From Roseiconus lacunae (GTDB taxonomy: Bacteria > Planctomycetota > Planctomycetia > Pirellulales > Pirellulaceae): a stretch of DNA of 64,000 bases. Shown here piece by piece: positions 7,610 to 17,200 of this stretch (positions are counted from its first letter, which is position 1; the number at the start of each line of letters is the position of its first letter). The position numbers and the translations under genes were made by a program. The stretch lies in the NCBI RefSeq assembly GCF_008312935.1, contig NZ_VSZO01000012.1, forward strand, positions 1 to 64,000, given 5' to 3'. A model generated the notes under the pieces. The model ran no database searches, was not told the DNA's origin, and worked only from the letters and a program-made list of their open reading frames with translations.

Positions 7610-10182
7610 CTCTCCAAAAAGATCGGGCTGGTCACGAGTCCATAAAACAAATGCCGCAACGTATCGCCGCCTTCGGTCATTGTCGTCACGATGTGTTCTA
7701 AGTCATCATCATCGCTGGGCATCACCGGACGTCCGAGTGCATAAACCAGAGCACGTTCGGCAAGACCGCGGCGAAAACGATTGGCCTGCGCGGTGAGCAA
7801 TTGTTTGAATTCGGCAAAGCTTTCGAAGTCACTACCGTCGGGTAACCGACCGCTGGGATCGATCGCAGGAACGTTGCGACCTCGGAAGTTTTCGCCATCC
7901 TGTTCGGTCCGCCATCGTCCGATGACGTTAAAGTTTTCGAGTGCCAACCCGTAGGGATCCAGACTGCGATGACATGCGGCGCAAGCAGCGATCTGCTGAT
8001 GAGCCAGCAATCGCTCGCGAACCGTCAGACGTTCGCCTTGGACGTTCGGCTCGATTTCGCCGGCGTTCGGTGGCGGCGGGTCGGGCGGATCATTGAACAA
8101 GACTTCTCGAACATAAACCGCTCGTGAAACCGGCTTGGTTCGCACCCCGTCGGAGCCGGCTTGGTGGACGCCGGCCATTCCTAATAAGCCGCCACGTGGC
8201 GAACTTGTGGGACGATCGACCCGTCGAAACTCGGCGCCTTCGACGCCATCGATCCCATAGTGCTTTGCCAATCGTTCGTCGAGGACCAAGAAATCTGAAT
8301 CAAGCAGATTCAGCAAGCTTTCGTCATGCTTCATCAGATAGCGAAAGAATTCGAGCGGTTCCCGTATCACCGATTTTGCCAACGCATCGTCGTACGAACG
8401 ATAAAGATGGCGATCCGGGGTGAATGCGGTGAACGTTTCCGTGCGAAACCACTGGCGGGCAAAGCTGTCGACCAACCGATCGACCTTCGGATCATCCAAC
8501 ATCCGATCGACTTGCCGAACAAGCGTTTTGCGGTCGAGTAACTTGCTTTCCTCGGCGAGTTGAAACAGTGTCTCGTCCGGCATCGAATTCCAAATCAAGT
8601 AAGACAGTCTCGACGCGATCGCATAATTCAGCCGAACCCGATCATCCGTTTCTTTGCCGCCAGCGTTTGGCTCGACGAGATACAAGAACTTTGGCGAACA
8701 GAGCGTTGCGACCACGCCCACGCGAATCGCTTCACGGAAAGATTCACCGGCCTTCAATTCTGAGCGCACGACGTTCAAGATTGGCTTCGCTTCGGCTTCG
8801 CTGACCGGCCGACGCCATGCCCTGGGAAGCAACCTCGCGAAGATTTTTTGCACGTAGTCATCGTCTTGCTTCGCATCTTCGCCGGCAAACAAGATCGCCT
8901 GATGACTGAGCGGAGGCCATGCGTCATACAGCGGGCCCTCGACTTCCAGGTAATCGAGGAAGACGTGTGGAAACTGTTTCCAGTCAAGCTTGTCCGGATC
9001 CGGCGTCGATCGATCACCGCCCCAGCCTTCGGCGATTTGGCGTCCGGCCAATCGTATTGTTTCGGCAAACTGGCCGTCCTTACCAAGTTGACCGTTTCGC
9101 CGCATGAAGTTTTCACCGGGGCGTTGGCTCATGTACAGACTGGTCTCGTTCAGCAATCGCACTTGAACCTCGCCGCCGAGTGTGTCACGTGGAATGACAA
9201 CCGAGTATTCCTTGGGCTGATGCCACGGTGCGTCAACGTCGAACTCCATGATCACCCGCATTGTTTCGTCGGGGTGGCTGTTCGTGACTTGCAATCGTGG
9301 GACTTGCCCGTCGGCACCGGCGGTACCTCCAACCTTGAGTGTGAAGCGATAGAATCCATTGACCGGAGCGACGTTGTTGTCGCGTCTGCCGGGGTAACGA
9401 AGCATTCCGAATGAACGCGTGCTTCCTTCGGATAAACGGATTCCTCCGGGAACGACTTCCATGCCCAGACGTGTTAGTAGATAGCCGATCGCATGACTAT
9501 CCGCGATTTCTTCAAACTCCAACCGCATCGTTTCGGTCGGATACTCCGGCGGCCCATCGACAATCGCGCGGTCAGCGATCCGTTTCGCCACGCGGTAATA
9601 CGATTCCATCAACGATGGATCAAGCTGCAATGCGGTGCTGACCTTATCAAACCCCTCGGCGGTTCCATCGGGAGGCAGGACATCCAACGGGCTTTCACCA
9701 GTTGGGAATTTCATCGAAAGCAGGTCGGAAATCGTTTGGGTGTATTCATGGCGATTCAACCGACGCATTAAGACGTTGTCTTGGGAGCTTCGGTGGAGTC
9801 GTTCGGCAGCACGAACCCCGGACGTAACCCAGCGTGTGATCAGCGAAGACTCTTCGGCGGACAATCGCTGGTCGCCTTCAGGTGGCATCTGTCCGAGATT
9901 GATCTGCGTTCGAACTTCTAACCAGCGTGCCGCCGTTTCACGGTCGCTGAAGTCATCGCCCAACTGATCGAAGCGAAGGTCGGCTTGCTGGTCATCAGGA
10001 CCATGGCAATCAACGCAATGGCGTTCAAGAATAGCGGTGATCACGTCACGATTGATTAGCTGATTGCCCGCTATCAATCCGCTTCCCGCCTGGTAGGAAT
10101 TTTGGGCAAGCGAAGCGGAGACAATTGTAAATGCCATCCCGATGAATGCAGCACACCGAATGGTCACGTTCGGAACCAGCAT
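7606..10182 (-). CDS. DUF1592/DUF1588/DUF1587/DUF1595/DUF1585 planctomycete cytochrome-type protein
   Basis: A protein of about 858 residues if started at ATG 10182, which gives a good signal peptide ending in SASLAQ; a frame-opening codon at 10269 would add 29 residues and bury it. Near the N-terminus ILERHCVDCHGP (Cys56, Cys59, His60) is a haem c attachment motif of the PSCyt1 type. A second CAACHRSLDPYG motif lies near residue 730. Between them are the DUF1587, DUF1595 and DUF1592 blocks (RLNRHEYTQTISDLL, LPRAWRRP, RLSYLIWNSMPD) and the C-terminal DUF1585 (RFRRGLAERALVYALGRPV). It is likely an exported multi-domain c-type cytochrome acting with the downstream DUF1552 protein. A TACAAT box on the minus strand (10283-10288) may be its -10 element. 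Confidence 0.9.
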   Translation of the reverse strand: MLVPNVTIRCAAFIGMAFTIVSASLAQNSYQAGSGLIAGNQLINRDVITAILERHCVDCHGPDDQQADLRFDQLGDDFSDRETAARWLEVRTQINLGQMPPEGDQRLSAEESSLITRWVTSGVRAAERLHRSSQDNVLMRRLNRHEYTQTISDLLSMKFPTGESPLDVLPPDGTAEGFDKVSTALQLDPSLMESYYRVAKRIADRAIVDGPPEYPTETMRLEFEEIADSHAIGYLLTRLGMEVVPGGIRLSEGSTRSFGMLRYPGRRDNNVAPVNGFYRFTLKVGGTAGADGQVPRLQVTNSHPDETMRVIMEFDVDAPWHQPKEYSVVIPRDTLGGEVQVRLLNETSLYMSQRPGENFMRRNGQLGKDGQFAETIRLAGRQIAEGWGGDRSTPDPDKLDWKQFPHVFLDYLEVEGPLYDAWPPLSHQAILFAGEDAKQDDDYVQKIFARLLPRAWRRPVSEAEAKPILNVVRSELKAGESFREAIRVGVVATLCSPKFLYLVEPNAGGKETDDRVRLNYAIASRLSYLIWNSMPDETLFQLAEESKLLDRKTLVRQVDRMLDDPKVDRLVDSFARQWFRTETFTAFTPDRHLYRSYDDALAKSVIREPLEFFRYLMKHDESLLNLLDSDFLVLDERLAKHYGIDGVEGAEFRRVDRPTSSPRGGLLGMAGVHQAGSDGVRTKPVSRAVYVREVLFNDPPDPPPPNAGEIEPNVQGERLTVRERLLAHQQIAACAACHRSLDPYGLALENFNVIGRWRTEQDGENFRGRNVPAIDPSGRLPDGSDFESFAEFKQLLTAQANRFRRGLAERALVYALGRPVMPSDDDDLEHIVTTMTEGGDTLRHLFYGLVTSPIFLER

Positions 10183-10421
10183 GGAGAGATCACACCGAGC
10201 GGGGCAGGAGAGGGAAGGGCGGCAAGTCACGACATTAGCGGACGCCTTGATGAGCAAAATCGACGTCAACCTCGCGACAAGTATTGTAGTCGATCCCCCC
10301 GGCTAATTCTGGCTGAATGCCCCGTGTTCTCAGATAAGACGGCCGGCAGAGGACCACAAGAACGATTTAAAAACAATCCATCACGTTCGGGTCTGCCATC
10401 GTTCGGCATGCCAATCCATCG

Positions 10422-11192
10422 TCAATCAACTGCTTCGCAAAGGTGACCCGCCAAAACAGCACGTAGGGGGTCATCGTCGGGGCCACAAAATCCCCAATGC
10501 AAGTGTTTGCGCCAGCCCTCGGCATACTTAAATTTGCCACTCATTTGCCCGGTTTCTGCGTTGGTATCGCGTAGGGCTTGCAAGTAACTGTCCATCCCCT
10601 GGCTTTGGTCGAGCCACTGCTTTTGGCTTTGATGACAGGCCAGCAAGTCGACTTTTTGCTCGACAACGTCGGTGACATCCACATAAAAATGCGGTGTTAC
10701 GAGATCACCAAGTTGCGTCCGGTTCCCAACCGGCTGGGCATGATAAACGGTGACCGGTTCGTAGTAAGGCTCGACCGGTGGGTCGCTGATCAGATTCGGC
10801 ATGCCATGCGAAAACGCGGCGCTGACCGCCAGTCGGCACGTATTTTGGTGGTCCTCCATGTAATCAATCGGAGGCTGAGTCAAGATGGCGCTGGGCTTGG
10901 CTTGCCGAATGATCGCGGTGACCTTGGCAACATTCTCGATGTTGTAAACCGCTTCCATATCAGGAAAAATCGGTTCATAAAAACTGGCGTTCAGCAGTTT
11001 GCATGCTTGTTTCGCTTCCTCCAGTCGTGTCGCAGCACATTCCTCGCGTGACAGCACGGTGCTGCCGCGTGAACCATCGCAAAGATTGACGTAGTGCAAA
11101 TCCCAACCGGCCTTCGCCAGATGTAGCATCGTTCCGGCCATCATGTATTCGATGTCGTCGGGATGTGCGGCAATGGCAAGTACAGAGGGCAT
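10422..11192 (-). CDS. PIG-L family (LmbE-like) N-deacetylase
   Basis: A protein of about 256 residues. The start chosen is ATG at 11192 because MPSVLAIAAHPDD is the standard N-terminus of the family and GGAG lies 8 nt upstream; a longer frame up to 11309 adds an unlikely leader. The AHPDD motif (His10, Asp12, Asp13) binds zinc and supplies the base in PIG-L deacetylases such as MshB and BshB. CDGSRGS and the HQNTCR stretch match the other conserved blocks. It probably removes an acetyl group from a GlcNAc-containing small molecule or glycan, but the substrate is unknown. It is flanked downstream by the DUF1592 gene on the same strand, 240 bp away, and probably has its own promoter. Confidence 0.9.
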   Translation of the reverse strand: MPSVLAIAAHPDDIEYMMAGTMLHLAKAGWDLHYVNLCDGSRGSTVLSREECAATRLEEAKQACKLLNASFYEPIFPDMEAVYNIENVAKVTAIIRQAKPSAILTQPPIDYMEDHQNTCRLAVSAAFSHGMPNLISDPPVEPYYEPVTVYHAQPVGNRTQLGDLVTPHFYVDVTDVVEQKVDLLACHQSQKQWLDQSQGMDSYLQALRDTNAETGQMSGKFKYAEGWRKHLHWGFCGPDDDPLRAVLAGHLCEAVD

Positions 11193-11501
11193 CAGTGAAG
11201 CTCCACAAACATGAAACGGCAAAACAAAACAAACAGGTTTAACAAGGCAATACGCCGCGATGAATCCAATCGATGATCCGCATTGACTTTGAACGTGTCT
11301 TAACATCACGGTCCGTCTAGTGCTTCGTCAACATTTGAACTTAGGATTAGCCGCATGGCGTTTGCCACGGTTTCGGTGCAATCACCGGGGCTAACGTCCG
11401 TCGACTGATGAGCCGAACCCGAACCTTTGGTGTAGAGGGAGCACTAGGCAAGTCGAACGAAAAGCTCGGTGAAGCTGAATCCGCAATTTCAAAGCGTTTT
11501 C
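11193..11501. other. Intergenic region holding a MITE-like repeat
   Basis: This 309-bp gap upstream of the PIG-L gene is mostly occupied by the 131-bp family A element (11317-11447). The remaining 120 bp next to the PIG-L start contain no clear promoter that I can name. Confidence 0.6.
11317..11447 (+). mobile_element. Dispersed repeat family A, copy 2, with 8-bp terminal inverted repeats
   Basis: CTAGTGCT (11317-11324) and AGCACTAG (11440-11447) are perfect 8-bp inverted repeats bounding 131 bp. Inside lies the family core GGATTAGCCGCATGGCG at 11344-11360, then TTTGCCACGG. The element encodes nothing. Its left end is shared, in reverse orientation, with copy 3 (GCACTAG at 13679-13685). The structure fits a small non-autonomous transposable element; the flanks show no clear target-site duplication. 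Confidence 0.65.
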
Positions 11502-11879
11502 TTACGTCTTGCGAAAAAGTGTTGCAAGAGACCGATCGAATTGGCCTCGCGTCATGACTTGGTCGATACCGACGTCGCGGGCTCGATTAAGTTGCTCTTC
11601 CTGAACGTGGGGCCCGTATGCGATCGTCGTTGCCGTCGGGCACACGCGAGAACAGTTATCGGCGAGTGTCTCTAGCACACCACTGCGGGTCGACAAATCG
11701 ACGATGACGAACTCGATCGCATCAGCCTCTGGCAACGATCCGGACAAGCGGAACACATAGCCCGCTTGTTGGGCCGCCGCCCGGACTCGTGAAGCAAAAA
11801 TAAGATCGCCGGACAAGAAAACAACCGTGGGAGTCTTATCCGGCGATTCGTTCGATGAAGTGACTGTTTGATCGCTCAC
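11502..11879 (-). CDS. Receiver-like (CheY-fold) domain protein, degenerate
   Basis: A 125-residue protein beginning with GTG at 11879; this codon overlaps the stop of the upstream isomerase gene (GTGA), so the two are translationally coupled. The pattern VVFLSGD ... FVIVDLST ... IAYGPH ... GIDQVMTRGQF follows the alternating strands of a response-regulator receiver. Asp61 (in VIVDLS) aligns with the phospho-acceptor. The acidic pocket keeps only one residue (Asp25) and the conserved C-terminal Lys is Arg (in MTRGQ), so ordinary phosphorylation is doubtful. There is no output domain. The family assignment rests on this pattern and not on a search. Confidence 0.55.
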   Translation of the reverse strand: MSDQTVTSSNESPDKTPTVVFLSGDLIFASRVRAAAQQAGYVFRLSGSLPEADAIEFVIVDLSTRSGVLETLADNCSRVCPTATTIAYGPHVQEEQLNRARDVGIDQVMTRGQFDRSLATLFRKT

Positions 11880-12721
11880 TGACGTTTTTCCACTTCGGCC
11901 TTCATAAATTCAAAACCTTCCTTAGCCAACTTGATTTCGGTGTCAAACATTTTGCGCCAGATCTTGGTGGCGGCGGCGATTTCGGGAAGCGCTAACCCGA
12001 ACGCTTCAATGACCAACCATCCGTCGTAACCGCTGTTGACAATCGCGTCAAAGTTTTCTTTCCAGTTGACGCCGCCTTTGCCCGGCGTACTGCGATCGTT
12101 TTCGCTGATATGGATGTGGATCAACTTGTCACCGCCGACGCTGATCGCTTCGGTGATGCTTTTTTCTTCGATGTTGGAGTGGAACGTGTCGTACATCATC
12201 CCACAAGCTGGGTGATCGACGTCACGCACAAAGCGAGCCGAATCGGCGTGGGCGTTGAGTAGGTAGCACTCAAACCGGTTCAGAGCTTCGACGCCGATTT
12301 TGACGCCGACCTTGCCGGCATGCTCGGCACATTCGCGCATGCTTTCGACGCCCCATTTCCATTCGTCATCCGTTGGCCCCGCTCCGCTGAATAGCCCGAT
12401 CGCGGAATGGTACGGGCCGACGAGAGTCTCGATTCCCGCTTCGGCGGCCAGGTCCAGCGTTTTCTTAGTCAGTTCGACGCCTTTTTTGCGGACAGCCGGA
12501 TCGGGCGAAATCGGGTTGTCCTCTTCGATGCGAATCGTGACTCCGGTCCTGCGCAGGCCCAAAGAATCAAGGTGCTTTCCGATCGCCCCGTAGTCGAGAT
12601 CTAGATTGAACATCGGCAATTCGACGCCGTCATATCCGATTTCTTTTAGCTGCTCGCAGACCGGAAACAATTCCTCGGTCACTTCGCCGGACCACAGCAG
12701 CAAATTCATTCCATATTTCAT
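11876..12721 (-). CDS. Sugar phosphate isomerase/epimerase (xylose-isomerase-like TIM barrel)
   Basis: A 281-residue protein of the AP-endonuclease-2 / D-tagatose 3-epimerase fold. Seen directly: MKYGMNLLLWSG at the start, EIGYDGVELPMF, VGVKIGVEALNRFE (metal-binding Glu in the EALNR motif), MMYDTFHSNIEE (metal-binding Asp and His), and HIHISENDR near the C-terminal half. These are the metal ligands and catalytic glutamates of ketose 3-epimerases. It likely isomerises or epimerises a free ketose or related sugar, with Mn or Co at the active site; the substrate is not decided. Start ATG at 12721. Its stop overlaps the start of the receiver-like gene, an unusual pairing for this enzyme. Confidence 0.88.
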   Translation of the reverse strand: MKYGMNLLLWSGEVTEELFPVCEQLKEIGYDGVELPMFNLDLDYGAIGKHLDSLGLRRTGVTIRIEEDNPISPDPAVRKKGVELTKKTLDLAAEAGIETLVGPYHSAIGLFSGAGPTDDEWKWGVESMRECAEHAGKVGVKIGVEALNRFECYLLNAHADSARFVRDVDHPACGMMYDTFHSNIEEKSITEAISVGGDKLIHIHISENDRSTPGKGGVNWKENFDAIVNSGYDGWLVIEAFGLALPEIAAATKIWRKMFDTEIKLAKEGFEFMKAEVEKRQ

Positions 12722-12734
12722 CGATCGTCAAATC

Positions 12735-13439
12735 CTAGCGGGGGAGGGAAGGGTAGGGCGTCGAGCCATCGGGCCGAGTCAACAAACTCGTTCGCCGAGA
12801 TTCTACCAAGTCACGTGCGTCGTGCAGCCAGGGGACAATCGACCGCGGTAGGTCCGATAAACCGACACGCCGCATGACCTGATTGAGTCGCATCAATAAA
12901 CGATCATCATCCAGATAGTCGTACAGGAACTGAACTTCGCAAAAACGATCGATCGTCGCCACCATCCGGTCGGTGGGCTTGCCGGTAATCCGATTGACGC
13001 CGGCTTCGATCAACCGCGACGAACAACGACCGATCGTTTCGTAATACCGTTTGGCGATCGCAGGGTCATCGCGAATCCAGAATGCGTCAAGGTAGATCTC
13101 GATCAAGATGTGACCGACGAACATCGGTCGAAATCCACGGTCACCGGGCAACAGATCCCGCAGCGAGACGGCTAACGCAAGATTCAGTTCGACAAAGGCA
13201 GCCGTCTCATGGAACCAGCGATCATCACGGATGTGGTGCAGGATCCCCGTCGCTATTTCAATCACCGCGCGGTCCTCACGACCATTTTCAACCTCAGCTT
13301 CCGACTGGATCGCTACCAACGCCATCCGCTCACGGGCGCGAATTTTTCGATCGATCACACTCAACCAATCGGGTACTCCCGTCGCGACTGCCACCAGCGG
13401 CTGATCGAGATACGGAATCGCATGCGAGAGAAAATTCAT
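12735..13439 (-). CDS. Hypothetical protein resembling ACP phosphodiesterase (AcpH/DUF479)
   Basis: A protein of about 234 residues starting at ATG 13439. MNFLSHAIPYLDQP at the N-terminus resembles the MNFLAH opening of acyl-carrier-protein phosphodiesterases, and ATGILHHIRDDRWFH resembles their RHH...D metal-binding helix. Other residues diverge, so this is a tentative fold-level match; if correct it would be an HD-like hydrolase acting on a phosphodiester. A longer frame to 13571 adds 44 residues that read through part of a repeat element (13566-13685) and is rejected. It lies 13 nt upstream of the isomerase gene on the same strand, so the two may share a transcript. Confidence 0.55.
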   Translation of the reverse strand: MNFLSHAIPYLDQPLVAVATGVPDWLSVIDRKIRARERMALVAIQSEAEVENGREDRAVIEIATGILHHIRDDRWFHETAAFVELNLALAVSLRDLLPGDRGFRPMFVGHILIEIYLDAFWIRDDPAIAKRYYETIGRCSSRLIEAGVNRITGKPTDRMVATIDRFCEVQFLYDYLDDDRLLMRLNQVMRRVGLSDLPRSIVPWLHDARDLVESRRTSLLTRPDGSTPYPSLPR

Positions 13440-13565
13440 CGAGTCAGATTTGGTTAAACCGAAAATGGGTTCCGAAAAGAAGCGTTTCTTATCCGAGCCA
13501 ACGGCGCCAGCCGATGTCCCTGCGGTGTGCTGAACTAAACGAGACTGCCCGACGCTCGTCCGCAC

Positions 13566-13685
13566 TTCCATTTAGGAATACGGGTTTGAGTCATCAGTCA
13601 ACGAGCATCGTCCCCGGTTGTTGCACCGAAACCGTGGCTAATGCCATGCGGCTAATCCTAAAATCAAAAATTGACGACGCACTAG
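13566..13685 (-). repeat. Dispersed repeat family A, copy 3
   Basis: Reading the minus strand from 13685, CTAGTGCG is followed by GGATTAGCCGCATGGC, ATTAGCCACGG, CGGTGCAA and GACTGATGA, in the same order as in copy 2. The outer left end keeps the CTAGTGC terminal repeat; the other end, near 13566, is diverged (GGAAGTGCG instead of GGAGCACTAG). It abuts the 5' side of the AcpH-like gene. Confidence 0.75.
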
Positions 13686-13727
13686 TCCGTTTGGATTACG
13701 TTCGCATGAAGGTGTCGCTTCAAGTAT

Positions 13728-14222
13728 TCAAAGATAACGGTCGAGCGACGATTCAGGATAGCCATCGTAGAAGCGTTTAATCCAGTGTCGCCCGGATCGG
13801 TTTTCTAGATGCCGCTCCCAGCCCAAGCGCAGCAATAGACGGTCAGTGATCGCCGACGTCGAAACGTGGGCGACGATCGCGCAGGCATTGCGAATCCTGG
13901 CGACTTCATCGAGCACATGGCAGGCACCGACGAACGTTTTGTACCCGGCCGTTCGACCACTGTGAATGTAGTCGAGCGTTAAGAACGCTGGCATGCCGAG
14001 CGGCGTGTGATAGTCCAACCAACAGTAATCGTCGTCCGGTCGTCCGTAACGACTCTGCCACCAGACCTGAGCCATCGAGACGCTGCCGACAAACCATCGG
14101 CGTTCAATGCCGACGAGTTTGCCGGATCGCATCGTGATCCGGGCACAGCGCCAGCGGCGGATCTGCGTTGCTTGCTCAAGAGGATTGCGAATCGCCGCGG
14201 GACGTACGGTCTGGCTAATCAC
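13728..14222 (-). CDS. GNAT-like acetyltransferase-fold protein, family unclear
   Basis: A 164-residue frame starting with GTG at 14222. An ATG at about 14132 is an alternative; no good ribosome-binding site was found for either. RNACAIVAHVSTSAITDRLLLRLGW has the spacing of the last helix and strand of GNAT N-acetyltransferases, where the end of the domain reads like LL.RLGF. The N-terminal half contains several tryptophans (WRCARI, QVWWQSRYG) and does not match a named family. It may be a planctomycete-specific protein. It is followed on the minus strand by copy 3 of the dispersed repeat, and its neighbour upstream is the 1366-residue secreted protein. Confidence 0.5.
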   Translation of the reverse strand: MISQTVRPAAIRNPLEQATQIRRWRCARITMRSGKLVGIERRWFVGSVSMAQVWWQSRYGRPDDDYCWLDYHTPLGMPAFLTLDYIHSGRTAGYKTFVGACHVLDEVARIRNACAIVAHVSTSAITDRLLLRLGWERHLENRSGRHWIKRFYDGYPESSLDRYL

Positions 14223-14294
14223 GACGTTGAAGGATGGCTGGCGACACGAAAGAACTCTCGACGCCGATCACGAAAGCGTCCGTACTACTGAAGC

Positions 14295-17200
14295 TTAACG
14301 TCGCAGCAGTTGGCGTCTGAATTGAGATAAATCCGCGTTGTCAACATCGCCGTCGCCGTCAAAATCCATTCCGGAGCGATAACCGGACGAGCCGCTGGTC
14401 GTGTTCAGTGACGAGCCAAAGATCCGCAAGTCCGCCGCGTTGACGGTTCCGTCGCCGGTCGCATCACCCAACAATCGGAAAAACCCATCGACGGGATCAT
14501 TCCCGAACACAAAGTCGGCCGGCATCCCCTGCCCACTCGACAGCGACGTGACTTGCGAACTATCGATCGTCAACTGGTAATACCCCGTCGCCAAGCTATT
14601 GCCCAATCCGCTGGTCCCCAGTATGTCGCGGTCAACGACCGAAGGACCGCTGGCGAAGGTTAATTCAACGAACGTTTGACCGAACTCGTATCGAGAATTG
14701 ACTTGGACGCTGGTCAGATCAATTCCTTGGCTCGTATTGCGAACGCTGATCGCCGCCGCGGGGACATCTACCGGACCATCGAAAACGACCGTGACCAGGT
14801 CGACTACCGACCGCTGCGACGTCTCCTCGGGTGCCCCGGGCTCGCCACCGATCAAGACGTCGGAGACCGTCACTGGCAACTCGCCGATGACAAATAGTTC
14901 ACGGCCGTTGATCCCATTATCGGCCGAGAAATAGATCGATCCGTTAACCTCAACCAATTCACGCGGATAGCTTCCAACGTTTTCACCTCGATTCAAATCG
15001 TCGACCTGAACCGTCGTTGTGGTGCCGTTGGTGATCCAAAGTTCTTGATCGTCCGTGGTGGTTCCGGCAGCACTGAAGAACAATCGCGTCGGTGTGGTCA
15101 GCAGAGGGATGGGGTCGCTTCCCAGTGGTCCGGAAAGCACGTCTTCGACCAGGGTGAAATTACCGGCCGCGCCGGTCGTCCGATACAATTCGCTTCCAAT
15201 GGTCCCATTGTCAGCGGCAAAGTAGATCTCGCCGAGCGCTTCGAAATAGCCGCTCGCGTCAGAGCTACCGGAACCTGGATTGATGTCCGCGATTTGGAAT
15301 GTATTCGCTTGCACCCCACGGGAACGATATGGCTCACGTCCACTGGTTCCGTCATCGGCGGTGAAATAAAGGATGTTATTGATGTTGGTCAAATCGCTTG
15401 GATTTGAATCGCCAGCTGTGTTCAAATCCGCCACTTGAAACGCAGACGTGAAGTTACGATTAAACAACTCGCGTCCGTCGACCCCATTGTCGGCAACAAA
15501 GAACAGGTTGTTCCCCGATAGCGTGAATTGTTCTGGACTAGATGATCCTGAACCTGCATTCAAATCGTTGCTTAATTGAATCACCAAGTTGCTGGGGTTA
15601 AGGACGAACAACTCTCGTCCGATGTCACCGAAAGCTGAAGTCGAGTCGGAAGTTGCGGCAAAATACAAACTTCCCTGGAACGGCACCAACCCTGTCGGAT
15701 CGCTACCTTGTGACCCCGGAATCATGTCACTCACCAAGGTGGCAACGCTCGCCCCGTCGGACCACCACAATTCGTTCCCGGTCGTCCCATCGTTAGCGAC
15801 AAAGAAGATTCGGTTTCCAGCGACGGCAAACAGATTGCCCTCGTCATCGATGGGCTGTGGCATCCGATCGAACAACTGAATCGGTGCATTTGAACCATCG
15901 GTGATATAAACCCCACCGTCCATGCCACCGGTGTTGTTGTAGAACACGATCTCTTGGCTTTCATCGGAAAACAACGTTAGCCCCGACACTTGATCGACGC
16001 TTGACGGTGACACATCGGCGACCATCTCAACGGTACCGAGTTGTGTATCGGCTTTCCAAATCGCTTCGCCATGAATGCCATCGTCGGCGGCAAAGAAAAT
16101 GTCGCTTCCGGCGACGATCAATTCGTCTACGCCGGCATCTTCGGTGAAGGGATTGATATTTTTCAGCAACGAAGTCCCGAATTCGGTTCCGTTACTGATC
16201 CATAATTCACGGTCTGCGTTGGCATCCAAACTGGTGAACAACATCTCGCCATCGAGTTCCCCCAGAATCCGCGGCAAACCGTCCAGCGGAGCGCCGTAAA
16301 GATCCGTTCCAGGACGGGTATCGAACACACGCAAGGTTCCTCCTTCGGTGCCATCACTGACCCAAAGTTCTTCGCCATCACCGGTCACGTCATCGGCGAC
16401 AAACAGCAATTGATTGCCCAGACTAGTCAATTGGCTTGGTCCGGAACTTCCGATCGGCACAATGTCTTTCACCATTCCGGTCCCGACCGTCGTGCCATCG
16501 GTCTTATGAAGTTCACGCCCGGCGTCCTGTAGCAGTGTGGTCGCGGAATTCAAATCTGCGGTCAATGTGGCGTTGACCAAGAATGCTTCGGTACCGCCAC
16601 TGGGAAGATTCGGAAACGTTGCATTGTCGATCGATAGTCGGACGGTTGCCGATGTCACCGCGGCACCGCCGGGGTCGGATAGTGAAACATTATTGGCGTC
16701 GCGCGGTGTCACCCAGTTATCGAGTTCGTTTCCTGAAATCGATTGACTGGTCGCCAGAGCACCGTTGAGAAACAGTTCGAATAACAGCCCTTCACCCGGC
16801 TCCTCGAATTCGTTTCCCGACGCAAACCCAGAAAAGGAGATGTTATTTAGACCTGCCGGGTCGGCGATCGTCCATTCCCAAAAATCATCTGCGAGGTCGC
16901 CGTCGTCGATGTCTTCGACATACAAATCACCGGTTGCGATTGTCGTCAACCCAACATTCGCAGTTCCGATCCGCGCAGAACTGCTGACCCAGCCTGGCGG
17001 TTCGCCGCTGGAATCAGCCGACCCTTGAGTGGTCGTACTGACATTCACGACGTTACCGAAAACCGTAAGCTGTCCCCTAAATGCCGATTCAATTTCGGCG
17101 AAGACTCCTGCGAAGGAACCACCAACGGCAAGTGAGTTATCCGCCGTCAACGTGGGAGATGTTGCCGAGATGGTTGTCGCAGGTACTACACCATGTGCGC

